Positions 1 to 9,478 of a stretch of DNA of 64,000 nucleotides are shown piece after piece. The notes beneath the pieces were generated by a model. The model had not been told where the DNA came from, did not search any database, and was given only the letters and a program-made list of their open reading frames with translations. The stretch is taken from the NCBI RefSeq assembly GCF_001593385.1, contig NZ_LUVZ01000045.1, positions 124,001 through 188,000 on the forward strand, read 5' to 3'. The number at the start of each line of letters is the position of its first letter. The first letter of the stretch is position 1. Both the position numbers and the translations under genes were made by a program. This DNA is from Chryseobacterium cucumeris. Lineage in GTDB: Bacteria > Bacteroidota > Bacteroidia > Flavobacteriales > Weeksellaceae.

Positions 1-510
1 GCCAAAAAGGAAGGAAAATTAAAAACTGAAAATCCGGACTCTATCAGAATCATGAAAAAAGTTTTCATGAAATCCACAAAGGAGGACAACAAGCTGGCAG
101 GATTTTCTTTTAAAATGGAACATTTTACTCCAGAAGATTATTTGGTTTTAAAAAGTTTTACAAAGACCGAAAAAATCCCTTTAGATCAAAATATATACAA
201 TAGCTGGGATGGAAAAACCCTCACCATCGATACAGAAAATTTTAATCTTAGAAGTATTGAAGAGGCTGTCAAAACCAAAAGCTCAAAGGAAGAAGCTGAG
301 AAAGTAGCCGGGATGATGGTAATGTTTTTCAAAAAGATCGGTACAACCTTAAAATTTGAAAATAAAATACAATCAATCTCAGGTAAACATGATTGGGTAA
401 AACAGATTGATGATCATTCCATAAGAATAGATTATGATCTGAAAGCTATTTACGATAATGTTACAAAACTAAAAAACGCTGATAAGAAGATTATCATCGT
501 TACTGAATAA
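1..510 (+). CDS. Hypothetical protein, C-terminal fragment (5' end outside window)
   Basis: The reading frame is open from base 1, so the Met at 52 is probably internal and the gene starts upstream of the window. The visible 169 residues are hydrophilic and Lys/Glu-rich, with no membrane segment and no motif I recognise. An alternation of short charged and hydrophobic stretches is compatible with a beta-rich periplasmic or lipoprotein domain, but the N-terminus that would show a signal is missing. It is followed four bases later by a hairpin terminator and converges on serS. No function can be assigned. Confidence 0.7.
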   Translation, partial: AKKEGKLKTENPDSIRIMKKVFMKSTKEDNKLAGFSFKMEHFTPEDYLVLKSFTKTEKIPLDQNIYNSWDGKTLTIDTENFNLRSIEEAVKTKSSKEEAEKVAGMMVMFFKKIGTTLKFENKIQSISGKHDWVKQIDDHSIRIDYDLKAIYDNVTKLKNADKKIIIVTE

Positions 511-513
511 AAC

Positions 514-543
514 AAAGACCACCGGATTATGGTGGTCTTTTTA
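514..543. terminator. Bidirectional intrinsic terminator
   Basis: A perfect 10-bp stem AAAGACCACC / GGTGGTCTTT with a 7-nt loop lies between the convergent end of the first gene and serS. T-rich tracts follow on both strands. Confidence 0.85.
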
Positions 544-565
544 TTGTTACTAAAAATAGATTAAT

Positions 566-1834
566 TTAGTTGATCATATCAAATCTTGCATATTCCGCAA
601 CTTTCTTAGGAAGCTTGATTCCTTCCGGTGTCTGGTTATTCTCCAGCAATGCAGCCATAATTCTAGGTAAAGCCATTGCAGATCCATTCAGGGTGTGAAC
701 CAGCTGAGATTTACCATCTCCTTTGTAACGGCATTTCAGTCTGTTTGCCTGGAATGTTTCAAAATTCGAAACAGAGCTTACTTCCAGCCACATTTCCTGA
801 GCAGCACTCCAAACTTCAAAGTCATAGGTCATGGCAGATGCAAAACCTGTATCACCACCGCAAAGTCTTAATACTCTGAACGGAAGCTCAAGATCGGTAA
901 GAATTTCTTTGATATGCTCTACCATTTCTTCCAAAACAGCATAAGAATTTTCCGGTTTTTCAATTCTTACGATTTCTACTTTTTCAAACTGGTGGAGACG
1001 GTTCAATCCTCTTACGTGAGCTCCGTAGCTTCCTGCTTCTCTTCTGTAGCACTGAGAGAATGCCGTATTTTTGATCGGAAGATCTTTTTCCTCAAGCAAT
1101 ACATCACGGTAAAGGTTTGTTACAGGAACTTCTGCAGTAGGAATAAGATATAATCTATCTTCGTTGATATAATACATCTGTCCTTCTTTATCCGGCAGCT
1201 GTCCGGTACCGAAACCTGAGGCTTCATTGACAACATGAGGAGGGTTCACTTCCGTATATCCCTTTTCCACGTTTTTATCTAAGAAATACTGAACCAGAGC
1301 TCTCTGCAATCTCGCTCCTTTTCCTAAATAAACCGGAAAACCTGCTCCGGCAATTTTTACCCCTAATTCAAAATCAATCAGGTTGTATTTTTTTGCCAGC
1401 TCCCAATGAGGGATTGCTCCTTCACCAAGACCTTCTACAGGATGAGACTGGAAAATGATTTCGTTATCATCCGCAGAAGCACCACTCTTTACCAGTTCAT
1501 TGGGAATGTTGGGTAGTTGATAAAGAATATTCAGTAAATCGTTTTCTTTAACTTCTAGCTGGGATTTCAATTCTGAGCTCGACTCTTTGTATTGTGCTGT
1601 TTTAGACTTTGCAGATTCCGCTTCTTCTTTTTTCCCTTCTTTCATCAAAAGTCCGATTTCTTTCGAAATTTTATTGATTTCGGAAAGCTGGGAATCTAGC
1701 TCAAACTGGATTCTTTTTCTTTCTTCGTCGGCAGCGATAGCCTCGTCTACCAACTCAAGATTTTTGAATTGTCTTTTCTTAAGACCTTCTAAAACGCGTT
1801 CTTTGTTGTCGCGCAAAAAATTGACTTGTAACAT
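566..1834 (-). CDS. serS: Seryl-tRNA synthetase
   Basis: This enzyme charges tRNA-Ser with serine in the cytoplasm. The 422-residue length is normal. The first ~110 residues form the Lys/Glu-rich antiparallel coiled-coil arm that contacts the tRNA variable arm. The class II catalytic domain follows, with motif 2 (CYRREAGSYG with the following R and QFEKVE) and motif 3 (ALPRIMAALLEN, residues about 388-399). The ATG at 1834 lies about 50 nt after a TAAATTTG promoter box. Housekeeping gene; identification is secure. Confidence 0.97.
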   Translation of the reverse strand: MLQVNFLRDNKERVLEGLKKRQFKNLELVDEAIAADEERKRIQFELDSQLSEINKISKEIGLLMKEGKKEEAESAKSKTAQYKESSSELKSQLEVKENDLLNILYQLPNIPNELVKSGASADDNEIIFQSHPVEGLGEGAIPHWELAKKYNLIDFELGVKIAGAGFPVYLGKGARLQRALVQYFLDKNVEKGYTEVNPPHVVNEASGFGTGQLPDKEGQMYYINEDRLYLIPTAEVPVTNLYRDVLLEEKDLPIKNTAFSQCYRREAGSYGAHVRGLNRLHQFEKVEIVRIEKPENSYAVLEEMVEHIKEILTDLELPFRVLRLCGGDTGFASAMTYDFEVWSAAQEMWLEVSSVSNFETFQANRLKCRYKGDGKSQLVHTLNGSAMALPRIMAALLENNQTPEGIKLPKKVAEYARFDMIN

Positions 1835-1839
1835 TTTAT

Positions 1840-1864
1840 TTAGATGTTAAATATTAGATGTTAA
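1840..1864. repeat. Two direct copies of TTAGATGTTAA in the serS leader
   Basis: TTAGATGTTAA occurs at 1840-1850 and again at 1854-1864, between the serS promoter and its start codon. Short phrase repeats like this are frequent in intergenic DNA of this group; no function is evident. Confidence 0.6.
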
Positions 1865-1888
1865 GCTCATAATAAGCTAACAATTGTA

Positions 1889-1896
1889 CAAATTTA
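1889..1896 (-). promoter_or_regulatory. TAnnTTTG promoter box for serS
   Basis: On the minus strand this reads TAAATTTG, matching the Bacteroidota -7 consensus TAnnTTTG. It lies just past the stop codon of the upstream lipoprotein gene, so serS probably has its own promoter. No good -33 TTTG was found. Confidence 0.6.
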
Positions 1897-1900
1897 AAAA

Positions 1901-2419
1901 TTATTTTGTGATCGTAACGGTATTTATTGAAGTAGGTGCATCAGCCTCTTTTGAAAACACTTCTTTTCCGTCATACAATACCTTTGAAACCTGAAATACA
2001 GTAGGTGTATTACGATATTGAATTTCCAATGTCCCGGTAACATTATCATTGACATTGGTACTTTTTGTAAAGGTAATTAACATTTTGGAATGGTAAGAAG
2101 TTCCTGTTCCCGGATTATCAGGACTGATAGAATCCAATCTTCTTCTTTTAGCACCCGCCAGATAATCCATGTAAAATAAGGAATCCGTTGTCATTTTCAA
2201 TGGAATACTTACCGGGGCAATATCTTTGGTTCCAAAAATATCATTTATCGAAAATCCAGTATAAGATCCGGCTTTTTTACTGTTCAGAAGGTCCTGACCG
2301 GCACTGTTTTTCATATAAATATTCAGCGCCTGATCTATTCTCTGCAAAGAATCATCATCATTTTTACAACTGATGAGTGCAAAAACCGCTATAAAAATGC
2401 TCCAAAAATATTTCATCAT
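1901..2419 (-). CDS. Hypothetical lipoprotein
   Basis: The 172-residue protein begins with a hydrophobic signal ending in a lipobox-like ALISC, followed by KNDDD. It should therefore be lipid-anchored in the cell envelope; the acidic residues after the Cys resemble export signals of surface lipoproteins in Bacteroidota. The rest is Ser/Thr-rich and lacks motifs I can name. The overall look (short exported lipoprotein, DUF4843-like) is common in this phylum, but the family call is a guess. It follows asnB with a 38-bp gap, so cotranscription is possible. Confidence 0.75.
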   Translation of the reverse strand: MMKYFWSIFIAVFALISCKNDDDSLQRIDQALNIYMKNSAGQDLLNSKKAGSYTGFSINDIFGTKDIAPVSIPLKMTTDSLFYMDYLAGAKRRRLDSISPDNPGTGTSYHSKMLITFTKSTNVNDNVTGTLEIQYRNTPTVFQVSKVLYDGKEVFSKEADAPTSINTVTITK

Positions 2420-2457
2420 AAATACAAAGGTAAAATATTAATCTTTAGACTCCTTCT

Positions 2458-4356
2458 TTATTTTTCAAAATATTTCTGATACCACAGTTCAAAGGTAACC
2501 AGCTGCCATATTTTTACCCAATCATATTCATGTTCCTGATAATTCCACCATTCATCAATCACTGTAGCATTGAAGAAATTTCGCTTTTTTAAGCTTTCCA
2601 GATTTTCGGTAATAAAGTCTCTTACTTTTTGCTCATTTTTAATGAAATAATTCACCGGAAATGAAAACCCTTTCTTGGGCATATTCAGAACTTCCTGAGG
2701 AAGATATTTTTTAGCTGCATTACGTAATAAAGGTTTATTCTGAATTCCATTAAATCTGATATTTTCCGGAAGTGATGATACATAATCTATCAGGTTATTG
2801 CTCAGATAAGGATAACGGAATTCTACGCTATACTTCATCGCACTCAGATCATCCCGGAAAACATGGTGGGAAGAGAGTGAATATTTCATGTCGTATTCAA
2901 AATACCCGGCATAATTTTTTCCTTCTGAAAGATGATATTCTGAAAGGTGTAAATCTATTTTACTATAAATAGCTGGGGTTATAAGACTTTTAACTTCCAT
3001 CGGTCTCATACTGATCTGGCTTTGTCTGAAAAAATCAAACATATGATCCTGGGAAAAGTAGTTTTTCACCCGTTGTGAAAATTTATCCTTTGTAAAGATC
3101 AAAGGGCCTATAAAATTAAAATTCCTCATCAGAAGCCATCTGTTCAGTTTCAGCGTATGAGAATAGCCTGCAAAGAGCTCATCCGCTCCATTTCCACTTA
3201 ATACGACTTTAAAATTCTGATTATGTGCATATTTTGCAGCATTAATCAAGACTTCAAAACTGCTGTAAGGTTCTTCAAAATGCTGAATATTTTCTTTAAG
3301 GTCTTCCAGTGCCTCTTCATCATTTACTTTTTTTATCTCATGCGAAATTCCAAAATGTCTGGCGGCCAGAGATGCATTATGTACTTCTTCTTCCGAAAAC
3401 GGATAACTTATTGTGTATGTATTAACATGAGCGCTGAAAGATTTTGATTTTGAAGCAATTAACGTTGAATCAATTCCACCACTCATCATCACTGCTACAG
3501 GAACATCCGCATATAATTGTTCTGAAATACTTTCAGAAAGAAGTTCGTCAATCCTTTTTACCGCTTCTTCATCGGAAATATTTTTTTCAGAGTGAGAAGG
3601 CAGCCTCCAGAATTTTTCTGTAGTGATTTTCTGATTTTTTAAATCAATAGTCATAAAAGATGCAGGTTCCAGAGAGAAAATATTCTGAAAACAGGTTTGT
3701 GGAGCCAATGTTGTTTGAAAAAGAAAATTGGTGTAGACTCCGTTCCAGTTGATTTCAGCCTTTACCAGTTGGTTTTTCAACAATGCTTTTATTTCTGATC
3801 CCCAAACCATTCCTTCCTTACTGTGATGATAAAAAAGAGGCTTCATTCCTACTCGGTCTCTTGCCAGAATAAGTTTTTGAGAGATAAGGTCCACAATACA
3901 AACCGCAAACATCCCATCCAGCTTTGCAAAGGTGGAACTTCCCCACTCCTGGTAAGCTTTGAGAATAACTTCAGTGTCTGAAGTACTGCAGAAAGAATGA
4001 CCTAAAGACTCAAGTTCTTTCCTTAATTTTTTAAAATTATAAATCTCTCCGTTAAATGTAATAATAATCTGCTCATTCTTTGAAAGCATAGGCTGATGCC
4101 CTTTTTCAGACAGATCAATAATGGATAATCTACGGAAACCTAACGCAATATTAGAATTTTTCTCTTTTAGAACCGGAAACTGTTCTTTAATTTTTTGCGT
4201 GGAATCGTTTCCCGAAAAAGAGGCTCCCTCTCCGTTACTATACATCCAGAACCCTTCATCATCCGGCCCGCGGTGTCTGATCGCCTGATTCATTTCCAGA
4301 ATATTTGTAGAGGAAATACTTTTATGAAATGAATAATAACCGGTGATTCCGCACAT
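2458..4356 (-). CDS. asnB: Asparagine synthase (glutamine-hydrolysing) / amidotransferase of a polysaccharide locus
   Basis: Residues 1 to about 200 are a class II glutamine amidotransferase domain with the N-terminal nucleophile Cys2 (MCGITGYYS, used after Met removal). The synthetase domain follows, with the pyrophosphate loop SGGIDST at residues 292-298. The 632-residue length fits the AsnB family that often lies in capsule or exopolysaccharide clusters, where it may amidate a sugar acid rather than make free asparagine. The adjacent flippase and GT4 glycosyltransferase on the same strand support the polysaccharide role, but this sequence alone cannot separate the two. Confidence 0.9.
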   Translation of the reverse strand: MCGITGYYSFHKSISSTNILEMNQAIRHRGPDDEGFWMYSNGEGASFSGNDSTQKIKEQFPVLKEKNSNIALGFRRLSIIDLSEKGHQPMLSKNEQIIITFNGEIYNFKKLRKELESLGHSFCSTSDTEVILKAYQEWGSSTFAKLDGMFAVCIVDLISQKLILARDRVGMKPLFYHHSKEGMVWGSEIKALLKNQLVKAEINWNGVYTNFLFQTTLAPQTCFQNIFSLEPASFMTIDLKNQKITTEKFWRLPSHSEKNISDEEAVKRIDELLSESISEQLYADVPVAVMMSGGIDSTLIASKSKSFSAHVNTYTISYPFSEEEVHNASLAARHFGISHEIKKVNDEEALEDLKENIQHFEEPYSSFEVLINAAKYAHNQNFKVVLSGNGADELFAGYSHTLKLNRWLLMRNFNFIGPLIFTKDKFSQRVKNYFSQDHMFDFFRQSQISMRPMEVKSLITPAIYSKIDLHLSEYHLSEGKNYAGYFEYDMKYSLSSHHVFRDDLSAMKYSVEFRYPYLSNNLIDYVSSLPENIRFNGIQNKPLLRNAAKKYLPQEVLNMPKKGFSFPVNYFIKNEQKVRDFITENLESLKKRNFFNATVIDEWWNYQEHEYDWVKIWQLVTFELWYQKYFEK

Positions 4357-4422
4357 AGAAAAGGAATAATAGATATGTAAAAATAGGAAAAATGACTTTA
4401 TTTAAGGGGAGCTATCAAGTAA

Positions 4423-5676
4423 TTATTTCTTTAAAAATTTTTGCTTTAAAAGCTGTACTTCTTCTTTTGAAACCATATAGTCTCTAAAAATAAAGGGAGT
4501 AGAAGCATAAAATTTCCTGAACAACAGAAAAGCTGAAACAAAATAGGACGATGTTGTAGCAACACAAGCGCCTATAATTCCCCATTTTGGTATCGCAATG
4601 AAAGAAAATACGACGGTAACCACAAGACCTACAATTGATTTGACATTAAGAATTTTCAGTTCTCTCATTCCTGAAAAGTAATGTCCCACCATATCACTTA
4701 CTGCAATGGCAAAAATTCCCGGCGATAAAAGAAGCATTATTTCCTTGGTATCTTTAAATTCTTTCCCGAAAATCAACTCGTAAACCTGAGAGGGTATGAT
4801 CATGATTCCCAGCACAAAACCAATCATCAGAAAAAAAGTCAGCTTTAAAGATTCTTTGGTTTTCTTTATAGATTCTTCCCTACTTTTACTGTTCACTACA
4901 TCTGAATATAAAATAACAGCAATACTGCGGGTAATGGTCCAGATCGCTTCTGAAAAAGTAACCCCGATGGAAAATATCCCTACACTCGCTAGACCTTCAA
5001 AATATTCTAAGAAATAAAACGAAAGCCTGTAATTCAAAAACTGAACAAACGCACTCAATTGAGTTTTCCAGCCATATTCAAACATATTTCTACCCACCTC
5101 TTTACAGAATGATATTTCAGAAATATTGCATTTTTTGATAATCTGAAAAAAACTAGTGAGGAAAAGAAGCGCCAGGCAGCCAATCTGTGCAAGAAAATAC
5201 ACAGTAACATCTTTCTTTCCAAACCCATATACCAATATTCCTATAAAGATAATATGGACCAACTGTTGTAAAACAGTATACACATTAAACTTTCTAATAT
5301 TTTGCGTTCCAATAAACAAGCTGATATTGGTAGATAAGAGTGAAGAAAAAACAGATATTCCGATCAGATACAATAGATATTCGCCCTGAATAGAAGCTAC
5401 ACTGAATAAAAAAGGGATTAAAAGTCCAGTCAGGAGAGACCACAGATAGGCATACAATAAAACCTTTTCTATTCTGAATCTTGATGCGAAATAAGAAGCA
5501 CTGCTTCCGGAAAAAATGCTGCTGAAAAAGCTTACTGCCGCTGCATTGGCCACCACAATAGAAATGGTCCCCTTACCCTCACTTCCCCACATATTCGTAG
5601 AATAGATCACCAGACCGAAACTGAGGATCAGAATCAGAAAACGTGAGACAAAGGTTTTAATGATAGTAAGCTGCAT
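4423..5676 (-). CDS. Polysaccharide flippase, Wzx/MOP superfamily
   Basis: This is a 417-residue integral membrane protein with about 12-14 hydrophobic segments, starting MQLTIIKTFVSRF. It shows the general pattern of MOP-superfamily O-antigen/teichoic acid flippases, which move lipid-linked oligosaccharides across the inner membrane. It starts 5 bp after the GT4 glycosyltransferase stop and precedes asnB by 66 bp, which indicates a small operon. Substrate unknown. Confidence 0.85.
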   Translation of the reverse strand: MQLTIIKTFVSRFLILILSFGLVIYSTNMWGSEGKGTISIVVANAAAVSFFSSIFSGSSASYFASRFRIEKVLLYAYLWSLLTGLLIPFLFSVASIQGEYLLYLIGISVFSSLLSTNISLFIGTQNIRKFNVYTVLQQLVHIIFIGILVYGFGKKDVTVYFLAQIGCLALLFLTSFFQIIKKCNISEISFCKEVGRNMFEYGWKTQLSAFVQFLNYRLSFYFLEYFEGLASVGIFSIGVTFSEAIWTITRSIAVILYSDVVNSKSREESIKKTKESLKLTFFLMIGFVLGIMIIPSQVYELIFGKEFKDTKEIMLLLSPGIFAIAVSDMVGHYFSGMRELKILNVKSIVGLVVTVVFSFIAIPKWGIIGACVATTSSYFVSAFLLFRKFYASTPFIFRDYMVSKEEVQLLKQKFLKK

Positions 5677-5681
5677 GATGA

Positions 5682-6815
5682 TTATTGATCAATAGATTTT
5701 TTTACAAAATCAACGAAGGAATCTTTTATGAGTTCCCAATTATATTTTTCTTTAAATTCTTTTCGTGCATTGAGAGTATGTGATCGATACAGCTCCGGAT
5801 TCCTGATATAATTGATGATAATATCCGAGATTGCTTCTGCATCATGAGGATCAACAAGACTTCCAAACGAAAGCTCTCCCATATGCTCCCTGATCCCTTT
5901 CAAATCTGAATAAATCACAGGCTTTCCTGCTCCCATAAAGTAAAACAGCTTTATCGGCAGAGAATGATTATTTTCAAAGTTAATTTCCCGAAGATCAAAA
6001 CATAGATCCGCATCTTCAAATGCTTCTGTAAATGTTTCAAATCTTGTTGGTTTTCTGATCTCAATATCATCAAAAGAATATATCTTTAATAATGATGAAA
6101 AGTAGAGCTCATCGCTTTCCTGTACAGTTGAACCAATAATAAGAATCCTGATATGAAGTGCAGGCATTTTCTGACGAAGTCTATCTATTGCCTTGAAGAA
6201 ATTTTCAATTCCTTTATCTTTAGAAATCTGTCCGGTATAGCAAAGTTTGATGACGTTCGGATTGAGTTGCTTTATGCTTTCCTTGATATAAAGAGAATCC
6301 GGATAATAAGGAACAATGATCTGTTTTTTAAATCCAAAAAAATAAACTAAAGGAAATTTTTTAGTGGTTTCACCAAAAATGAAATGAGTACTTAAAAATC
6401 CGGCATACAGCTGAATGAGTGAAAACTTTATGGCCTGAAAAATGGTAACCGGAAACCTGTACTTTTGAAGCATTGACATGGAAGGATACCATTCTGTAAT
6501 ATCATAGATACAGCTTATCCTGTGTTCTTTTACAAACTTCTTTACTGCCACAACAGCCAATGGTTCAGAACAGATGATACACTCAGGATGAAAAGAATTG
6601 CAAACTTTCCGGAAAGTTTCCATTTTCGTTTCTATACTTTCTTCCAGAATGGCAAAAGATTCTATTTCAATCCCATCAATACAACCTTTATACTCTGCAT
6701 ATAAACTGCATATTTTCACTTCATACCCATTATCTCTAAGAGCTTTTGCCTGATGATAAAAAATGCGGTCATCATTATAGCTGTGGGAAGTCGTTAAAAA
6801 AAGTACTTTAGGCAT
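5682..6815 (-). CDS. GT4-family glycosyltransferase
   Basis: The 377-residue protein has a GT-B layout. The N-terminal half begins PKVLFLTTSHSYNDDRIFY, as in many GT4 enzymes. The C-terminal half contains CYTGQISKDKGIENF and then the nucleotide-sugar region LPIKLFYFMGAGKPVIYS with the typical acidic/Gly features. It should transfer a sugar to a growing lipid-linked glycan at the cytoplasmic membrane. It is translationally close to the flippase (5-bp gap). Donor and acceptor cannot be told. Confidence 0.9.
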   Translation of the reverse strand: MPKVLFLTTSHSYNDDRIFYHQAKALRDNGYEVKICSLYAEYKGCIDGIEIESFAILEESIETKMETFRKVCNSFHPECIICSEPLAVVAVKKFVKEHRISCIYDITEWYPSMSMLQKYRFPVTIFQAIKFSLIQLYAGFLSTHFIFGETTKKFPLVYFFGFKKQIIVPYYPDSLYIKESIKQLNPNVIKLCYTGQISKDKGIENFFKAIDRLRQKMPALHIRILIIGSTVQESDELYFSSLLKIYSFDDIEIRKPTRFETFTEAFEDADLCFDLREINFENNHSLPIKLFYFMGAGKPVIYSDLKGIREHMGELSFGSLVDPHDAEAISDIIINYIRNPELYRSHTLNARKEFKEKYNWELIKDSFVDFVKKSIDQ

Positions 6816-6856
6816 TAGTCACTGCTCGAATATATACAAATATACATTAAAACAAA

Positions 6857-6885
6857 AAAGTGGAAATATATTTTCCACTTTATGA
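6857..6885 (-). terminator. Intrinsic terminator
   Basis: AAAGTGGAAA / TTTCCACTTT forms a 10-bp stem. On the minus strand it is followed by TTTTTTGTTTT, so it ends transcription of the 6914-7402 gene before the glycosyltransferase operon. Confidence 0.75.
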
Positions 6886-6913
6886 TTATTCTTTTGTATC
6901 AGCTTAACAGCTA

Positions 6914-7402
6914 TTATTTTATAGAAGCCGCCCAGCTCTTCTCCAAAGGAAGAAGGAAGTGGCTTAAAAAGTCCAGATACGTATTTTTAGAGAAGTCAAA
7001 AACCTGAATATCTTCTGCAAGTTCTCCGTTTCTCAGCTTCGTTTTAAAGTCCATTAATTTTAACGTTTTCACTTCACCATTCTCCACAAAACTTGCTTTC
7101 ATCCTATCGAAAAGGCCTAGCTGATATTCTTCGTCAATTTCTCTCATTACCTTTCCTAATGCATCAATGCTGCATCCTGAAGCCATTTCTTTTTCTTCAT
7201 CCACACATACGATGATAAACTGATTCTTTTCAATTTTAAAAGAAGAAGAAAGTGGTTTTCCATGAGCAGCCCACGTTGCAAGGAAATCAAATAGTTTTTC
7301 AGTAATAGCTTTTGCTTCTTTTGTTTCAAAAGGTCTTGAAGCCGGGTATATAATGACTCTGTAGTCGTTGGTTTCTACAATATTAGATTCTTCGATTTTC
7401 AT
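6914..7402 (-). CDS. Conserved hypothetical protein (often labelled ABC transporter ATPase without support)
   Basis: The 162-residue soluble protein carries the phrases IIYPASRPF, WAAHGKPL and ASGCSIDALGKV. I recognise these as a flavobacterial family that some annotations call an ABC transporter ATPase. There is no Walker A, Walker B or ABC signature here, so that label is not supported by the sequence. The conserved SGCSID region could be a catalytic or metal site, but this is speculation. It is bounded by a terminator on the downstream side. Confidence 0.75.
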   Translation of the reverse strand: MKIEESNIVETNDYRVIIYPASRPFETKEAKAITEKLFDFLATWAAHGKPLSSSFKIEKNQFIIVCVDEEKEMASGCSIDALGKVMREIDEEYQLGLFDRMKASFVENGEVKTLKLMDFKTKLRNGELAEDIQVFDFSKNTYLDFLSHFLLPLEKSWAASIK

Positions 7403-7443
7403 AATGTAAATATTTATTTTTCAAGAACATATCAAAAAAATAA

Positions 7444-7464
7444 ATTCTGATCACTAACCAGAAT
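7444..7464 (-). terminator. Possible weak terminator
   Basis: ATTCTG / CAGAAT gives a 6-bp stem. On the minus strand it is followed by a T-rich run (TTATTTTTTT). It is weak but placed correctly after the 7511-8647 gene. Confidence 0.4.
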
Positions 7465-7510
7465 ATTAATTTAACGCTGATTGAATATCCTTATCATCTT
7501 AAATACAAAA

Positions 7511-8647
7511 TTACGCAATTTTCTCGAGTTTAAGATCATTGTATTTTTTGCTCAGCACATAGAGCATCGTTAGGAAAAGTGGGAAGATAAAAGGGAAGAA
7601 GAACCTTAAAGCAGCCGACTGCGGAAAGAAAAAGAATTTGATATAGACATTCACCACAAAAAGAACTGCAATCGTTCTCACCCAGGAGTCTTTGGAACGC
7701 CAGAAGATCACTCCGATCATAATAGCCAACGATAAAGTTACTTTTTTAAAATAAATGATTTTAATATAAATAATACTCAGATAGTCTTTTAAACTGACAT
7801 CAATAGGATGTGTAGAAATAATAGGTCTTCTGTCAATAAAAGTATCATAAAACAGATCTTTCCATCCGGGATAATGATAAAACTTAATGATGGCGAGATA
7901 CATGGCAAGAAGTACGATTCCCTGTGCAATAAAAGAAATATCAATTTTCTTTTCCCGGAAATAATGGAAAAAGAAAACAGCCATAATATAAGTCAGGGTG
8001 AATGTAATATAATCTGGCCGAATAAAAGTAATACCGAATAAAAGTACAAACATTGCCCATTTGTTCCATTTTTTGAGTAACCCGATCATAAAAATCAGCA
8101 TAAACTGAAAAATAAACATATCCGGTGTAGAAACCCTCGACATGTAAGTCATTGGTGGCAAAAGCATGGCGGCAATCGTTAATAGTATCGCAAGCCAGTA
8201 TTTCTTTGGAAACAGGAGTTTCAGAATATAAAATAATAATATTCCTGAAAAAAAGTAAGAAATAAGACTGGTAAACAATACGGCCATTGGCGACGATAAT
8301 CCAAGCTTATAAAAAAGGGTGATCATAAGAATATACCCTACTTTGATCTGAAAATAGGGTAATTGTTCTGTAAAAGATTGGGTGTTTTTTACGAAATACT
8401 GCCTGGGAATGTCCCATTGCTTTATTCCGATAATGTCTGTATAATGTTCTGCAGGAGCCTCTTTCTTGATTTCCTCATAGGTCAGGATTCGGACTTTATC
8501 CGGTGAGTCCGGAAATTCGGAAGTATACATACATCCCATATAGCCCGGCATATCCCAGTCATATACTCTGTTCTGATAATTCCAGAATGTAAGAAGAGCA
8601 AGTATCGAAATGATAAACAAAAAGGAGAGTCTCCATTTCAGCTTCAT
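7511..8647 (-). CDS. Multi-pass membrane protein, possible GT-C-like glycosyltransferase
   Basis: The 378-residue protein has an N-terminal membrane segment, an extracytoplasmic loop of roughly 90 residues containing YDWDMPGYMG, then about nine further hydrophobic segments. An acidic motif in the first outer loop followed by many helices is the layout of GT-C enzymes that use polyprenyl-linked sugars, and the nearby polysaccharide genes fit. No family motif is decisive, so the function remains open. It starts 20 bp after the Fe-S protein gene stop and may be the last gene of that transcript. Confidence 0.7.
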   Translation of the reverse strand: MKLKWRLSFLFIISILALLTFWNYQNRVYDWDMPGYMGCMYTSEFPDSPDKVRILTYEEIKKEAPAEHYTDIIGIKQWDIPRQYFVKNTQSFTEQLPYFQIKVGYILMITLFYKLGLSSPMAVLFTSLISYFFSGILLFYILKLLFPKKYWLAILLTIAAMLLPPMTYMSRVSTPDMFIFQFMLIFMIGLLKKWNKWAMFVLLFGITFIRPDYITFTLTYIMAVFFFHYFREKKIDISFIAQGIVLLAMYLAIIKFYHYPGWKDLFYDTFIDRRPIISTHPIDVSLKDYLSIIYIKIIYFKKVTLSLAIMIGVIFWRSKDSWVRTIAVLFVVNVYIKFFFFPQSAALRFFFPFIFPLFLTMLYVLSKKYNDLKLEKIA

Positions 8648-8667
8648 AAACCTGTATAAGATGTCAA

Positions 8668-9453
8668 TTATAAGTCTTCTGCTTCAGCAAGAAGTTCAAC
8701 GATATCTTTTACGGCAACCTCTGTATTTTTGTTAAAGTGTTTTACACCATCCGTCATCATGGTATTGCAGAAAGGGCATCCTGTAGCAATTACCTTAGGC
8801 TCAAAAGATAAAGCTTCTTCTGTTCTTTCAATATTGATGTCTTTCTTTCCTTTTTCAGGTTCTTTAAACATCTGTGCGCCTCCTGCTCCACAACAAAGAC
8901 CATTGGTTTTGCAACGCTTCATTTCTACAAGTTCAGCATCCAGCTTTTCAAGAAGCATTCTTGGCGCTTCATATTCGTCGTTGGCACGTCCCAGATAACA
9001 TGGATCATGGAAGGTAATTTTTTTCCCTCTGAATGCACCTCCTTCAATCTTCAGTCTTCCTTCTTCCATTAAGGTTTTAAGGAACTGGGTATGGTGTACT
9101 ACTTCAAAGTGCCCGCCAAGGCTTGGATATTCATTTTTCAGAGTATTGAAACAGTGTGGACAAGCTGTTACGATTTTCTTTACTTCGTAAGCATTTAACA
9201 CTTCGATATTGGTAAGCGCCATCATCTGGAAAACGAATTCGTTTCCTGCTCTTTTCGCAGGATCTCCTGTACAACTTTCTTCCTGTCCAAGAACAGCAAA
9301 TTCAACTCCTATTTTATTTAATATCTTGCAAAATGCTTTTGTAATTTTTTTAGCACGGTCATCAAAACTTCCCGCACATCCAACCCAGAATAAAACTTCT
9401 GGTGCTTTTCCTTCGGCAGCATATTCTGCCATTGTTTTTATAGTGAAATCCAT
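8668..9453 (-). CDS. (Fe-S)-binding protein with CCG domains (HdrB/LutA/GlpC-like)
   Basis: The 261-residue protein has two Cys-rich CCG-type motifs: ACPHCFNTLKNEYP with later GLCCGAGGAQMF, and CPFCNTMM near the C-terminus. Such domains bind an Fe-S centre in heterodisulfide reductase subunit B, LutA and GlpC. It probably pairs with the membrane Fe-S protein encoded just upstream (79-bp gap) to pass electrons between a donor and the quinone pool. Physiological substrate unknown. Confidence 0.88.
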   Translation of the reverse strand: MDFTIKTMAEYAAEGKAPEVLFWVGCAGSFDDRAKKITKAFCKILNKIGVEFAVLGQEESCTGDPAKRAGNEFVFQMMALTNIEVLNAYEVKKIVTACPHCFNTLKNEYPSLGGHFEVVHHTQFLKTLMEEGRLKIEGGAFRGKKITFHDPCYLGRANDEYEAPRMLLEKLDAELVEMKRCKTNGLCCGAGGAQMFKEPEKGKKDINIERTEEALSFEPKVIATGCPFCNTMMTDGVKHFNKNTEVAVKDIVELLAEAEDL

Positions 9454-9478
9454 TCTAAATCAAATTTATCAATATACA

